A stretch of 64,000 bases of DNA from Crotophaga sulcirostris (lineage: Eukaryota; Chordata; Aves; Cuculiformes; Crotophagidae): contig VYZB01000095.1 of assembly GCA_013397455.1 (NCBI GenBank), forward strand, positions 296,077 to 360,076, given 5' to 3'. The position numbers and the translations under genes are program-made. Below, piece after piece: positions 23,901 to 37,500 of this stretch; the first letter of the stretch is position 1; the number at the start of each line of letters is the position of its first letter. Below the pieces are notes generated by a model. It was not told where the DNA came from. It did no database searches and saw only the letters and a list, made by a program, of their open reading frames with translations.

Positions 23901-26900
23901 TGTCTGTGTTCCTCAAAGCAAGATGCAAACTTAACAAGTGAGGGAAGAGGCCAGGAAAGCTGTGGTCTCACCTCTGGCAGAGTTCCCAGCCTCTTGCTCT
24001 GTTGAACCTGCTGTGCCAGGCTGCTGTAAGGGCACAAGTTTGAGCTCGGGGGTAAAGGCAGCTGCAGCCACAACAGTTTGAAAAGCAAAGGACCTGAGTG
24101 CAATGCCCTTGTCCTTGCAGGAGGGAGCACACGGCAGCACCAGAAAGTGTCATCAAAGCCTGGAATACAGGGAACTTCAGCATGCTGTGAAAAACATGAG
24201 CACAGCCTGTGGGATTGCAGCATCTCCTGCGGCTGAACATCCAGCCAGCCTCCACAAACCCAGACACTTTGCTTTAACATCTTTTTGTTGCATCCATGCA
24301 CTGTGCCCGCTGCCATGCCTGCTCTCAAAGGCACACAGCTGATGTGCTCTCCTGGGCAGGAGCAACTGCCCCAGAGCAGCAGTCCAGGCTGGCAGCTGGG
24401 CAGCATCCAGCTCACCAAAGCAGAGTCACACCAATCACACCATCATGCTCGTGGACCACACACTCCAGTCAGGTCTCCCACACGCACAGCTCATGCTCTC
24501 CAGGGAAGTTTTGTGTATCTTCCTCTGCTTTACCTCACGCTTGCATTACACCAGCTTAAAATCTCCCTGGGGTTCACATCTGCTTACCACACAGCTTGTA
24601 ATTGCTTGTGTAATGCCATGGTCAGTTTAGCTCTAAAACCACATTTCCAGCATCAAATGTCTACAGGTACTTATTTTCCCCACCGCTGTCAGTCATCCAG
24701 CCCATTTTCCCTAATCTATAAACCATCCATCTAATATTTATATCGCTGTGGTGCTTTGACAGCTACAGCTTGTAGCTGTCACTGCTCTCTGACATTCAGG
24801 CCTGGTTACACTAGATTGTCCTGTTACTCTATACCATTGATTAACCTGTAATGCAAGTAATTTGTAAGTAAAACATAAGTTTAAGACAAAAATAGAATAT
24901 GAACACCACACCATTTTCACCTCTTTCATGCTTTTAACTGGGGAGCACTGCTGCATGGCAAGGAAGTGCTACTATTTCCACCTTAAGGGAAGTGAGATGC
25001 CAGGAGTTTAAGGGCGATGCTCATGGTCACTCAAGAAAAGGACAGCAGAGTAATGAGGCAAAATAACCTCTCCCCCAACCTGCATCCTCCTCTTGCTCCT
25101 TAACCCTCATTTTCTCCTTTTGTGCCTGGGGTTGGATCCAGTGGAAATCTCTGGCCAAATTCAGGGAACTCAGAGCTGTATTAAAATAACATCAGCAGCC
25201 AGGAAAACCCAGTGCAGCAACTCTAGACCTTTTTGCAGGGCCTGCTTAGGTCAGAGGGCCCCCAGGGAAGGCAGACATCGATCCTCAAACCAAGGCAGCA
25301 GGCAACACACTCACGGCTTGGTGCTCCCAGCACGATGCCTCCTGCATTCCCATGCACGCGAACATTTGCGTCAGGGTCTGTATCACATTATCGATGAAAA
25401 TACCTTCCCACGACTTGACAAAATCCAACCGATTCTTTTAAAGGACTGGAACTACCAATATTTTAAAAAACTATTAATCGCAGTTTGGTTTTGATGAAGT
25501 CGGGGCTAAAAATATTTATCTGTATTATAATGTTTTGTTCTTTTACATTTATTACTGCAATCAGTGTGATAACAATTCCATGCTCGTTTTAAGGGATTTA
25601 AGGTGCAAATTGGAGGATTAGCAATCCAAACAATAGCAGGAATAGAAACAGGCTTCCAGCCCCATTTATAAACAGGTAATTATGAGTGTGGAGAGATGAG
25701 CGAGGAGCCCAGCACTGGAAGGCAGGTTCTCATGTGGGAACTCACTTCACACCTCAATTAGAGCTTCTGCCATCCACTTCAGATCTGAAGTATGATGTTT
25801 TTTCTGGTGAGAGGATACCATTAGCGCAAGGAGCAGTTAGCGCAGAGGCTGTGAACCGAGCAGCACCCCGGGAAATCACCTCGCAGAGGGAACTCCTCAG
25901 ACTTTTGGTTTTAGCCACTTTGAAAAGCAAATTGATTCACACACACACTCATGCTTGCGCGCACACGCTTCCTCTGCAGCCTGTGCTCCTTAGATGTTCA
26001 GTGACATCCAATCAGCTTTGCAGTTAATAAGGAAAGCGCGACTGAGGACTTTTCATTAGGGTCATTAAGAGCATTGTATTAAGGCTCCACAGGCTTATTG
26101 TTTCAGCAATAGAGAATAAGTTCAGGAAATAGATATCACTGCAATTATTCATAACCCAAATCCCTAAGGATCAGAGCCTTAGAACATAACCACATCAGCA
26201 TTAGTATATCTTAGAATAAAGATTTTCCCCAGTTTTTAAACAATATTATTCCACTTACTCTAGGTATCCTCCAGTACTGTGACCGATGAGGTCTGCTGTC
26301 AGACACCTGAAGACAAAAAGGAACCTTCCTCCACTGCCCCAAGCCAAACCCTTGCCTAATACTTCAGATGAGAGGTGAACACCAGGAGGGCTGCCAAGCA
26401 CCTCAGTTCAGTTTCATAGCCCTTGTAGATGTTCCTCACAACTCTGACTTCGACATAGCCTGCTGTGCAACAGCGGATGAAGTTGGGATGCTTCCCAAGC
26501 AGTGCACAAAATTTCTCTTCCCACGCTTTCACCTCTTGTTTCCCAGAGCAGCAGGCAGGGTGGTCCTTTGCAGGTCTGAGTGGGGTATATGTACCACAGG
26601 ATTAGGAAGCAAAGCACATTAAGTGTTAAAAGTTACACCAGATCTCACAGAAAAGCGATTCTAGCTCACTCCACCAGCCCCAGCTGTAGGGATCAGGCAC
26701 AGACAGAGCTGCCACTCAGGACAGGTATCAAGCAGCATAGGAAGGTTATGGAAACAAGGGCCAAAAATCTCAACTTTCTGTTACACTCTTGGTTATGTGA
26801 CCACTTCAGATAATTTAATTCCTAAATTAATGACAGGACTAACAACTCCCGGGTGATCTGTCAGGCACAGCAAAGTTAGGATATATCTCACGGACACTGT

Positions 26901-29900
26901 CAAACCTGCACATGGTGAGCAATGCCTTGCAGCACTGTTCCAAGGGGCAGAAGCACACAAAAAAAAGCTCCTAAGGTAATTTAAAACACAAAAGGATACA
27001 CACCACAACTTGAACTCTGGTAATCTTTCCCGTCCCAAGTGTTTTTTTCCCAGGACGTTACAGTCCCTGTGCATTACTTGTTACAATGGCACACAAGACA
27101 TTCTGGCCAATTTTTATTCCTCGGATATTTTCCAGTCGAACGAACAAACTGATCTGATGTGTTCCCTGCTTCCAGTTGTTAGCAGCCCAGCAGAAACCAG
27201 CGGGAGAGAGAGCAACACACTCCCCTATTGCCACTATTGGTCCATCAGCGATCCCGAGAGCACAAAGCGGAGAAGCAGCTGTGGAGGCATTAAGCAACTT
27301 ATCCAAGACAGCAAATACTGAGAGGCAATGACAGCTCCATTCTGCCTGGTACTCCCTGCTCTGGCTCCAATGGTCCTGAGAAACTCCTTCCTAAATCTAC
27401 AGGACAAAGTATTGCACGTGCTTTTTAGAGTATCATTACCGAAGCACAGATTTGCAGGCTCAGGTGCTTTGACCTTGTCTGCTTTTACACTTCTACATTC
27501 AGATTTTAAAATTAATCATCTAATTCCAGGTAACTGCTTTTAAATTCAGCTGAATAGGACATGAATCTTGTTGAATGAGGAATGCAGGTCTCTGTAGTGA
27601 AATAGATTAAGCACTGCTACACTCCCCATTTTGTTTCAAGACTTCAGTTGCAATTGCCTGCTCTAATTTGAGATGGAAAGTCTCGCTATAGGGTAATTAA
27701 GCACGCGAGGAGCTCAGGAGAGCTGCCTGCCAGCACCTGGCAGTGGGATTCCCCTTCCAGAGGCACCTGCACTAAATGGTAATTCCTTCCCTCCGTTTCC
27801 CACTTCACTCACCAACGCTTCTCCCAGCAGCTCGGAGGAACAGATGGAGCAATCACCCTCCTCCTCTCCACAGTACAGACCCCTGCTGCTACCCAGCGCC
27901 GTACGCAGTTGTAATATACATAATTAGGCAAATCAATGGACAATGCAGCGTATTAGAGGAGGTGGAGTTACATCAAGGCAAAACACGAATCCCAATTTAT
28001 TTACCATAGGAAACAGGACATTTCTGCATAATTGCCAAAATGTGTGGACACGAGACAAAAAGTAATTACAGCCCTGGCAGGTAGGGTGCTACAATCAGGT
28101 CACTACCCAGACTGGAATGCAGCTGAGGGGAGTGTGCTCTCATCTTGATATGCAGTTGATTTATGCCTTAAACATCTCATTACCATTTATGAGTTATGCC
28201 CCCAAATCTCTCACACATCCATAATTAGAACAACGTTTACTGCCATTCACCACTACCACTGACTCCAGACCAAAAAGCACAACTGAAGGTTGCAAAATCC
28301 TGGTTGCAAGCAGCAGCCCTCCCTGCCCTTCACGGAAAGCCACAGCTCGCGTGGCAGAGGCCAAGCACGCACAGCTGCCGCCTCCTGACAAAACCGGCTG
28401 CTGAACTTTCTCCTCCTGTCGCTCCCCAGGCTCCTTTGTTTAAGGTCAGTGCTGGCTCCGTGCTCCCTGCCCAGCAGCTTCTCATCTTCTTCACCCCCTG
28501 CAGTTCCCACCCCACGAAAAGGCAGGAGACGGTGCAGTTGCATCACCTCGAGTGGCAAAAGAGAGGCGTGAGATGTAAAATACATGGACACAAAGAGCAG
28601 GCGCGCTGCAGGGAAGTGCCCTGTGAGCAGGCAAGGCAACGAGGGGGGTGATGTATGGAGATGGGGCCTCCAAAGGCAACTTGGCACACGAGAAGGGGGG
28701 TTCTGCACTGAACGCGGGGTCATGCATGGAGAAGAGAGGTGCAAGCCAAATCAGTGATGAGAATGAGAGGGTCAAGTACATTTCTGGACTCTTCAAAGGA
28801 GGAGATTTGCCTGCCAAGAGGAAACACCAAGGATCTGTTTCCAGTCCTAGAAACAGTCACATGCATGCGCAGTGGGTTTTATCCTGGTTTATTGACTTGA
28901 AGCAAGGCTATGACTAGGGATCACCCAAGAACAGGACGTTTCTGAAAGACAGCCACTAAAAGTACTGTTCAAGTGTGATGAGGCCTCACAGTTCTCCCTG
29001 GGCAAAGGGCTAAGAGGTCCCTTTTACAGAGGTATCAACATGCAGCAGAACTGCCAGCTAAGCCTTCAGACACATCCTTCTGTTTTTTAAAGGTTTCTGG
29101 CATCTAATTTTTGCCAGGTTTGTCTAATTTTCAGGGGTTCAAAGGAGCAGCAGTTCCAGCTGGGGAGAACCACAGCTCCCAAAGCACCTATGGCCTCAAA
29201 TCACTCAGATATTGATACACCTATTTAAGAATACATCAGAAATCGTAGATTTTGGGTTCTTGGGTTTCTTGTCCTTGCTCAGCCCAAGTCAGTAGCTGAG
29301 AATGAAGTCTCTGCTATCAGATTTGAGCTTCATTCCTTTTTACTGTATTTATGAGTTCCCTTCCCAAAGTCTGAATCTTCTGAGTTGGGCCTGGCACTGC
29401 TGTGAAACCAAGGAAAATGATTTGCAGTCACTCATCAACAGTGAAATGAGGGACTGGTCACTGTGCTCCTGGATTACGGGTTGGTAAGGTTACCACCTGC
29501 CAGACCTTGCTAGTTCCCCCGACTAAAGAACTCCTATCCCATAGAAATGATCAGTTGTTGGGTCAGAGCTGTCCTCCTTCACAGAGCTCTGCCAACATCT
29601 CAGTCCCCATCTGAGGGACACAGCTTTTGTCTTCATCCTCAAGCATCCTTCAAAGTGCCGCCAGCTGTGCTCAACTGTATTGCAGCTTGTGCGTATGAGA
29701 ACACATTTATTGAAATGCAAACTAACATTTCCAAACACATTTCAGGTATGATCTCTGTCAGGTCTATAAATGCACTATTTGGGAAATGGTACAGTCACCT
29801 CTCCAAAACCTAAGAATATAAAAATATGATTTATGGGTACCACAATACTACAAACCCACTCATTGTATCAATGCAAAACCATGCCTCACACACGCCCACA

Positions 29901-32900
29901 TGACCACAAGCTGCAGCCCACTTACCACTAAAAAGGAGAGAAACAGATCCGTGACAGGCTCAGAAAATACTTTAAAATTAGTGACTTGCTAAGACAACAA
30001 ACACCAATACCATTTGTGTGCGTGCTATAAGCTGCAAATACCATCCATCCCTGAAACAGTTAAGCCTGCGAGTTCACATTAGACATTTCCCTGGGTGCTG
30101 CACCCTGCTCACTGCAGGGACAGTGGGAGCACATTATTTGCTCCATGTGCAAATGCCAAGTACAACCATGGCAATTCTACATTCATTTTGTTCTCCCAGC
30201 TTATCTTCTCACAGCTTTGGAGTGCATTCTTCCTTATCTTGGAGACAAATGGCCTCCATGGAGAGCTCTAAACAGCAGAGCTATTTATCTGTTTGACACG
30301 TGTTTCCCTGTTTGTTTTCTCCAGCCTTGATACAGTCAGCTCAGGCTTTGACAATATTCAGCTGTGTTAACGGCAGAGGGTTGCCTGGCCCCTTCACTCC
30401 AGTGCTGTGAATCAATTTCTTTGCCATATTTATCATTTACTGTAGTAAATCAAGTCTGATCGATGCTTTTTTTCTCTTGATGTAGAGCAAAGCCTTTACA
30501 AACTTTTTAGAAAGCTGGCTGGAATAAAAAAAAAAAAAAGCTGGGGCAGTGGAGGAGAGGAGGGGAGAGAAATCAATTATTTCATTAGTTCAGCACTGAA
30601 TTTTTCTTCGGGGAAAGAAATGAAAAGGTGGTTATGTTCTGAGGGTGACACTGGCCCCATGGAAAAAAAGGAGGAAAAAAGTCTTGTTTATCTTGTGATG
30701 GGTTCCAGTATTCCATTCATTGCTTTTAACACCCTATTCTTAAAGCACCACATAAAGAAATGTCTCACTAACCTAAGTGCATCTCCATTCTTTCAGAGCC
30801 AACTCCTGGATGCAAGGACTCCCTCCCTGTGCACACACATTGTGTTGCCCCCTCAGTCCTGCTGAGCTATGAAGCCAGTGCCTGAGAGCACCAGATTTGC
30901 CTTCATTCTCATTTACTTGGGCTCTGTTGCACACAGGCAGCTCGAGACAAGCAGAGCTGGCACATCTGCACAAAGAGGGCCTGCAGATCCCGCTCCTGCT
31001 CTCCTTGGCAGGAACAGCAGAGAGGATGGAGAACAGACTCCCCTGGGGCCTCAGGCAAGAGTCCAGGCTGCTGCCATTCACTTACCCAGGGAGATCAGCT
31101 TTCTGTAAGGGCAGCTCACAAACATCTCTGCAAAGATGGGAGGCTGGCAATGAGACCTTGCCTTGGGTCTGGATAAGAACGGAGATAGGTGCTGTCCTGA
31201 TGACATTCTGCTGCAGCAGTGCAGTGTCAAGGTGCTAACTGGAGCCTTCTTCCCTCGGCCACCTTACCTGACCTTCAGGGGAGCTCTGCACCACTGCCAC
31301 AACATAAGACCAGGACAAAATGCTCTATTTAGCCTAAATCTCTAAAATAAAGTTAACTGATTAATAACAAAATATTAAACAAATTCTATTTCCAATCTCT
31401 CCCCCATCATGCCGTACAGCTCAGACAAACTGCTCTCCCTTCCTCTGGCAAAATCCCACAGCTCTTCCCCTCTCAGATTTAGCTCATATTCAAACTTCTT
31501 TTCAGTAGGAATTTTGTCCAGACACTGCAGTTCTGTTCCCTTCAGACTGATTATGATGATGAGCAACAAATGCCTTAAAACAAAGTATTGGCTGTGCTAC
31601 AAATAAGCTTGGGTGGATGGGTGTGGAGGGACATGAGAAACAAGAGGAATTTTAAAACCAACAGAGTACACTACACACATCTTAAATTCCTCCTGTATCA
31701 ACCCATTTCCAGCCCGGAGAACCTGTGTAAGACCAACGCCTACAGATTCACTGCAACAGCTTCTCTACATAAATTTGAGTCCTTACTGGCGTTCACTCGC
31801 TTTGTTCAGAACCCGCAGCAGCTTATGGGATGGAGGGGTTGGGGGCAGGGGTAGGGTATTTTTGTTTTTCCCAAGTGTTTGTGGTTCATGGATTCACCAA
31901 GCCTCAGTTTTGACAAAACATATCTGCAGAGCTCCACTCTTTGAAAAGAAGTGTCTTTGTGTCTTCTTATTAGAGTAGTAAGGCATCTTTCATACAGATG
32001 TTGCTCATCTTGAGTACTCAGAGTGTGCTGGATAATGCAGCCACATGGCAAATTTCCAATATGGAAAAACTTCCCAGCCCACCGCTACAAAGGTCACATA
32101 AAATCACTATAAATCAATATATAAATCAAAATTCATTATCGGTTGCACAACCACTGAACACAGAGTTATGCAAAAATCCAATGATGAATATCAACACTGG
32201 GCAAAAGGGGAAGACGACTGGGAAAGGGAACAAAGATGTTGTCCTCACTCCAGCAGAGACTGAAAGTAGGCAGGTGTGTTGGGAAAAGAGGAACATTATC
32301 AAGTCTGCCACAAAATGGGAAAATGGAGAAAGAGGAGAGCACTGAAGACATCGGATGTTACAAATACCTATCAATTTTCACAATGTGTATTTCCCAACTC
32401 GTACTAACTTAGCTTTCTCCAGCCCATGTTCAGCTGAAGGAAGTTTCTGAGTTCATACCTGTAATTTGGGAAGAGTGGAAGAAGCATTACCTTTTCTCCC
32501 TTAAGCGCATTTTTCCCCTCTCTCAGACAGAGGCTGCGTAATTGCAGCTACCATGTAGATTTTATTGCCAGCATTTAGAAGAGTAAGTGCTCACTGACAT
32601 GCAAGATGGGAAAGGTTCCTCCCCTGGGGAAGAGAACACAGAGACTGATTAAGCAACCGGTAGGTATTTAAGAACATAAAAAATACTGGCAGATCAGGGC
32701 TGCAGTTCTCACCGCACAGGAGTCAGCGCAGGAACAGAGCTAGTGTGCTGATTTCCAGCAGGGTGTAGCATTGGTGAAGAACAAGTCTTCAAATGCTTGG
32801 GATTTTTACACGCCTTTTACTATTTAAAAGATTGAAAACTAATCATGTCTCCTCCAGAGACATGAATCAGGTGCTCCTGTTTCATCAGGCTGTGGAACCA

Positions 32901-33384
32901 CACCTGGTGGTCCATGTCCCATCCCGCCTCGCTCCCAAATCCTTTTGTAGAGACTGAATAGCCGCATATAATTTGCAGTAGCCACCTATTTCAAGAACCC
33001 ATCTACAGTTAACAGACATTAGCACAGAATGTACTGACTGATGGATTATTTCAATCTTACAAAGACAAAATGAAGCAAATGAGTTGGCTGAAGACACATG
33101 ACTACTAATAACAAAGCCAGGTCTAGACAGCACAGGTTTGCTTTCAGCCTTATACTCAACCACTGTTCCATGTTGTTTCATCATTTTGGTTAACATGACA
33201 ATGGTGATATTAAGAGCATACACAGAAAGAAATACAAAATAACCAGGATTTCTGTTCTTTAAAGAGCAACACTGGTTTCCACATGTGGAAATATTTCAAA
33301 AACAGCATGAAGAATAAATACATGACAAAAGTGTCGAAGTAACTTACATAAGAACTGAAGCTCTAACCCCTCTATCTTGCACTG
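20971..33384. other. Intergenic sequence downstream of SHQ1, no gene recognised
   Basis: About 12.4 kb without a recognisable repeat or gene. The longest open frame (23855-24418 minus, 187 codons) is Cys/Trp/Leu/Pro-rich and overlaps long frames on the other strand, the usual look of chance reading in GC-rich DNA. AT-rich blocks at about 21450-22060, 23340-23640 and 26040-26130 have the texture of conserved non-coding elements (TAAT-type and AATTAATT motifs, no simple repeats), but I cannot test conservation. Confidence 0.6.
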
Positions 33385-33950
33385 ATGATAAAGAAATTGC
33401 CTTTATTTTGTACAAAAAATAGAAAATATTCATATATTTAAAAGTAATCTGTAAGACATTTAAAGTTATAACAATAATTTCTGAAATGGTTACCTGTGAA
33501 GCATTTTAAAATTTAAACAAACGCAGTAAAATGTCATAAAACAGTTAATATAAATGCAATGAGGCTATTTTTCAAGTAAATCCCAACAGCTAAAGATAAT
33601 GAAAACTTATAATAATGAAACTCATTTCAGTTGTATTTGATTAGGACATCATTCTACTACCCAGTAAGTTAAATGAAAGCCATTTCCAGAAGTTTACTGA
33701 AATTATACATTCCCGCATGTAGAGATCAAATCAGACTCTGTTGAGTTAGAGAAGAAAAATAAAAATCTAACTACGAGTGTATCTACGATACAGCCACATC
33801 AATTCTTTTAAAGGCACTCTTGTCCTCCCATACTGTCAACACCACAAAAAAGATCAGCTTCTTTTTGCACCTCAGCATAGCCTTGGAGGCACCTCATTAT
33901 AGCAATGAGCTGTGCTGCCAGTGGGTCACACCGTGTTCTAAAATGGTCCT
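33385..33950 (-). other. SHQ1: Probable SHQ1 3' untranslated region
   Basis: About 0.55 kb between the SHQ1 stop codon and the first good minus-strand AATAAA. It is AT-rich with no repeat that I recognise. The 3' limit is an estimate placed 15-20 bases past the poly(A) signal; I have no transcript evidence. A longer 3' UTR using a more distal signal is possible. Confidence 0.4.
33402..33407 (-). terminator. Candidate SHQ1 polyadenylation signal (AATAAA)
   Basis: The plus strand reads TTTATT, so the minus strand carries canonical AATAAA, about 545 bases downstream of the SHQ1 stop. It is the nearest canonical hexamer I found in the right orientation. Usage is inferred from motif and position only. 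Confidence 0.4.
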
Positions 33951-34599
33951 TTAGTCTTCATCCTCATTTGTGCTGCAAAGAAAAAGCAACGCATTTGTCT
34001 TTGAAGGCACCTCCAAGAAATTTCCCTTCCCAGCAGTATCTTTTGAACTTCTGTCAGGTTCAGATACATGTTTTTCTTCTTGTTCCTGTAAAACGCAGCT
34101 CGCAGTAGCCAATCCTTCAGGCTGCTCTGAAAGTCTAATTGCAGTGTGCATTTGCTTTTCTAATTCTTCTATCAATTTTCCAGAAACAGATGTAGATTGC
34201 AAAGAAACCTTGGATTTTTCATCACTAACCTCAAACGTCGAAGTGTTTGTGCCCTGCCTTAATCCATTACACTCAATAAGTGGAGCTGTCCTCTCCTCTT
34301 GAAGCCTGTCTTGTAAAGAATTTATTTTCCCATCTTCACTGGTTGAGGACTCCAGCTCATCTGAATCAGAGCCTTCTGTCTCAGATGATGAAGTACTGCC
34401 TGACTCTTCAGAGTCACTTGTCTCCAGCTCAGAGGAAGGCAGCTGTTGCTTGGAAACTGTGCCAGCAGCTTCTAACATGCGCTCCTCCTCTTGTACCAGC
34501 ACTGCTGCTGCTTCCAGTTCTTCTAGTTCAAATCCTATGTGGGATTTCGTGAGTGTGGTTTTCTGCAAGGATTCAGAGAGTGCAGCCAACTTTTTTGAC
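33951..34599 (-). CDS. SHQ1: SHQ1, terminal coding exon with stop codon
   Basis: Last coding exon, 215 residues plus the stop TAA at 33951-33953. It opens with [14 protein letters not shown] and then [18 protein letters not shown], matching human SKKLAALTEAL... and [17 protein letters not shown]. This helical end of the SHQ1 domain is followed by a Ser/Asp/Glu-rich stretch (about residues 52-87 of the exon) with many S-D/E-x-E/D sites of the type used by casein kinase 2. A second conserved patch, [17 protein letters not shown], matches human LIEELGEQLKTTVQVSE. The tail ends in NEDED and, compared with the human protein as I remember it, runs some tens of residues longer. The acceptor is AAAG|G at 34600/34599. 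I took this start rather than the first internal Met because it keeps the KSKKLAAL frame. Confidence 0.95.
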
Positions 34600-37500
34600 C
34601 TTTAACAAAGAACAAGATATATTATTTAACTTTACAAATAGAACTTTCCCATTTGATAACAAGAACATAAACCTTAAATATTTCTATTATTCACTTGCTT
34701 TGCAGACAACATTCTTCTCAATTATGCTTGTATAAGTAGATGCTGCAGGAAAATAAATAACCCAAGGTATTCATAATTACTAGTATTTTGGATATTTTTT
34801 CCCACGAGGTAAGACAATATCCCACTGCAAGTTCTCAGTGACGCTTTCAGAAAAGTAAAGAAAAGTGGATTTCAGAACAAACCTTTTCAGGATTGCTGTC
34901 TTCACCAGCAAACTGTGCAGTATGTGGCTCGATGGATTAAGTTCATATGCATCAAAATCATTTTGTTTTACTACCCTTTGGCTATGTCTGTTAAACACAG
35001 ATGAACCAATAGAGCACAGCTGATCAGGGTCCATCTCAGTGATACATTTTCCTTTCACAGCTAGCTTGGTACACCTATATCAGGAGGTGTTCAATACCCT
35101 GTCTGGAGATGTGCTTTACCTTTCATTTGTAACTCAGCTGAAATATAATTCAACAAAAATATCAGGACCATTTAGATAAACACCTCTAATAAAGCAGGCA
35201 TGCCATGTCCACTTCAAATGTCTGGTACAGCAGGATCCATTTCCTCCTGTGTTTTGAAGTCAGCACATGCTTTACCAGCAAAGTGCATCACAGATTTATA
35301 AACAATGAGAACAAAAAGTAAAAAAGGATGCCTTGAAATGGAGGGGCAGGGGCAGAGGGGAAAACGGGTATAAAATAACAAACATACATCCTGTTTCTTG
35401 TTGTAGAGTTTTGCTTCAGACTATCAATCAACTTTTCACCACTTCCTGCAACAGCAGGTCTACTATAAATCCTGCAGTAACTGACTGGGTTTCATTTCCT
35501 CTGCCAAACCTGCTAACCTGCAAGGCATGACACACTGACACTGGAGCAAGTAGCTGATAATGTAATACATGACTCCTGCGAGGCAAAAGTTAAAGTGCTT
35601 GTTCTCTCAGCTGAATGATTTTAAAGATCTTTATATTCCATTTCCCAGGGGGCATAATTACTCAGTATAACACAGACGCTTCAGGTTTTTTGGCTCCTGA
35701 AGGAATTGTATTTAAAAGTGGGGGAAGGAAGTTCAATGCAGTATCTTATACTTTTTACAGAGACAGTGCAACATTTAAAAGCTGAACTCGCAATAAAACC
35801 TATTAAACTTCCTTAGTTCAACCCACAGACTAGAAAATTAAGAAATAAGTGTTTCCCAAAAGTAAATAACGCAAGAGAGAACAATTTATATTTCTAGAAT
35901 TTTTAAATCTGAAGCAAAGAATTAAATCACAACATTATCCTAGTGGGTTCCAATATAAACATGAGTATCAAATTTTAATAAGCAGTTTATTTACCGCTAT
36001 TCCAATTTAGGGAGTTTGTGATGTATTTCCATTTTATTTTTGTCAAGAATTTGACTTTTTCTTGAAAACTTTTGGAGGATTTGAGAAATTGCCAACCTAA
36101 CTGGCAGCAAAGAAAGCACTCTCCCTGCTGAAGGCAAAAAGAAAGAAAAAGAAGCCAAGAGATACACAGAAAGGTTCATGAAGGTAGGTAGGTGGTAACA
36201 GAATACTAATTTACAGAGGAATCTGTTTCCTGAACACACTGGTGGGAAGCTGGTTTACAACCTGAGTCACAAGAGTCTATATATATCCCTATGAGAATTT
36301 TGCTCTGCTTTTGAAACAGTCTCTTTCCTTCCTTCTAACTATACACACGTATGTGTGTGCATGTGCCCTCTTCCCATGTAAGAGCTTTTAACAGTATGAA
36401 GGTACAAACTTTTTCCCTTCCCTATTGCCTGACTGTCCACAAGAATATGAGCTCCAAAAGCTGAATGTGCATTCTGACAGAGAACGCTGTTTTGTACCCA
36501 TTTCATATGTAGTTACTTTTAATTTCATTGACAGCCATGAGCAACTAACAGCAGGCACAACTTCCTCTGGTGTTACATCTTCAGCTCCAGCTACAGTCTC
36601 ACCTACCTGTTCTACTATTGTCATTATAGATAGAAAGTCAATTTTGAAAGTCCTGATTGTCCTCACATCTCTTCTATTATGTCTGTCAGTTTGTTTCCCA
36701 AACCTGTATTTATTTTTTGCTTTTTTCCTACTTTTGCTCTTCTGATTTTTCACACACATTTTTCTGCTAGATACTCTGTCCTTGAAATCGCTCCCTTAAA
36801 ATCCTCTCTTCTTTTACTACTCTCTTATAATGCAGTTAACACCTTACATACAGAAACATGTCACATAACTGAACCAAGTATTAAGGAGAGGTATGGCACC
36901 ATGTACTTTGTGGCATTAATAAATATTTCACTGTGCTCCAGATTACTTGATGCCAAGCGTTAAGGAAGAAAATATAGAGCGATATACTAATTTGACTCAA
37001 TGCACATGATGTTACTAAATTACATGAGGCACTACTGACAGATAAAAGAATGGGCCCTCTAAAGCAGACAGTGTTTGATCACTCTATACACAAATGCTTT
37101 TTTATCAATGAGTTCAAAAAGAATGAATGAAACAGCTGGTGCCTGGCAGCGACAAACATCCATCCTACTGGACAACTGTGAAACTGCAAAAGGCAGTCTT
37201 AGTCTGAAACCCCTGGGTTAATTCCTTCCAAGTGATCAAAATACGCTACAGAATAATGATAACCAATTTCATAAAACAACTCTGGTTTCAAGTTTCATGT
37301 TTAGTCCTTTTTCCCCAAAAGTTTTGACAGAACTACTGCAAAAGGACATGCTTTTTATCTTTACAAAGGATTACAGAAGAAAAGCCATCGATTAAACAAA
37401 CTGTTCTTCCCTTCTAACAATAACAGCACACTTGGATGCAGGAATGCCTGTAAAAGGCCAACAGGTCCTTTGTCCTCTTAACCTCCTCAACTGCCTTCCT

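Noticed and set aside
23855..24418. 187-codon minus-strand open frame
   Set aside because: Cys/Trp/Leu/Pro-rich with no recognisable motif, and other long frames on both strands in the same stretch; judged spurious.
25937..25970. CA-rich stretch
   Set aside because: Only a few interrupted CA repeats; too short to call a microsatellite.
34780..35058. Minus-strand open frame ending in HILHSLLVKTAILKR with a GT after it, just upstream of the SHQ1 last exon
   Set aside because: It looked like an exon at first, but SHQ1 splices from 55183 to 34599 in frame and matches the human junction (KSKKLAAL) without it. It has no resemblance to SHQ1.
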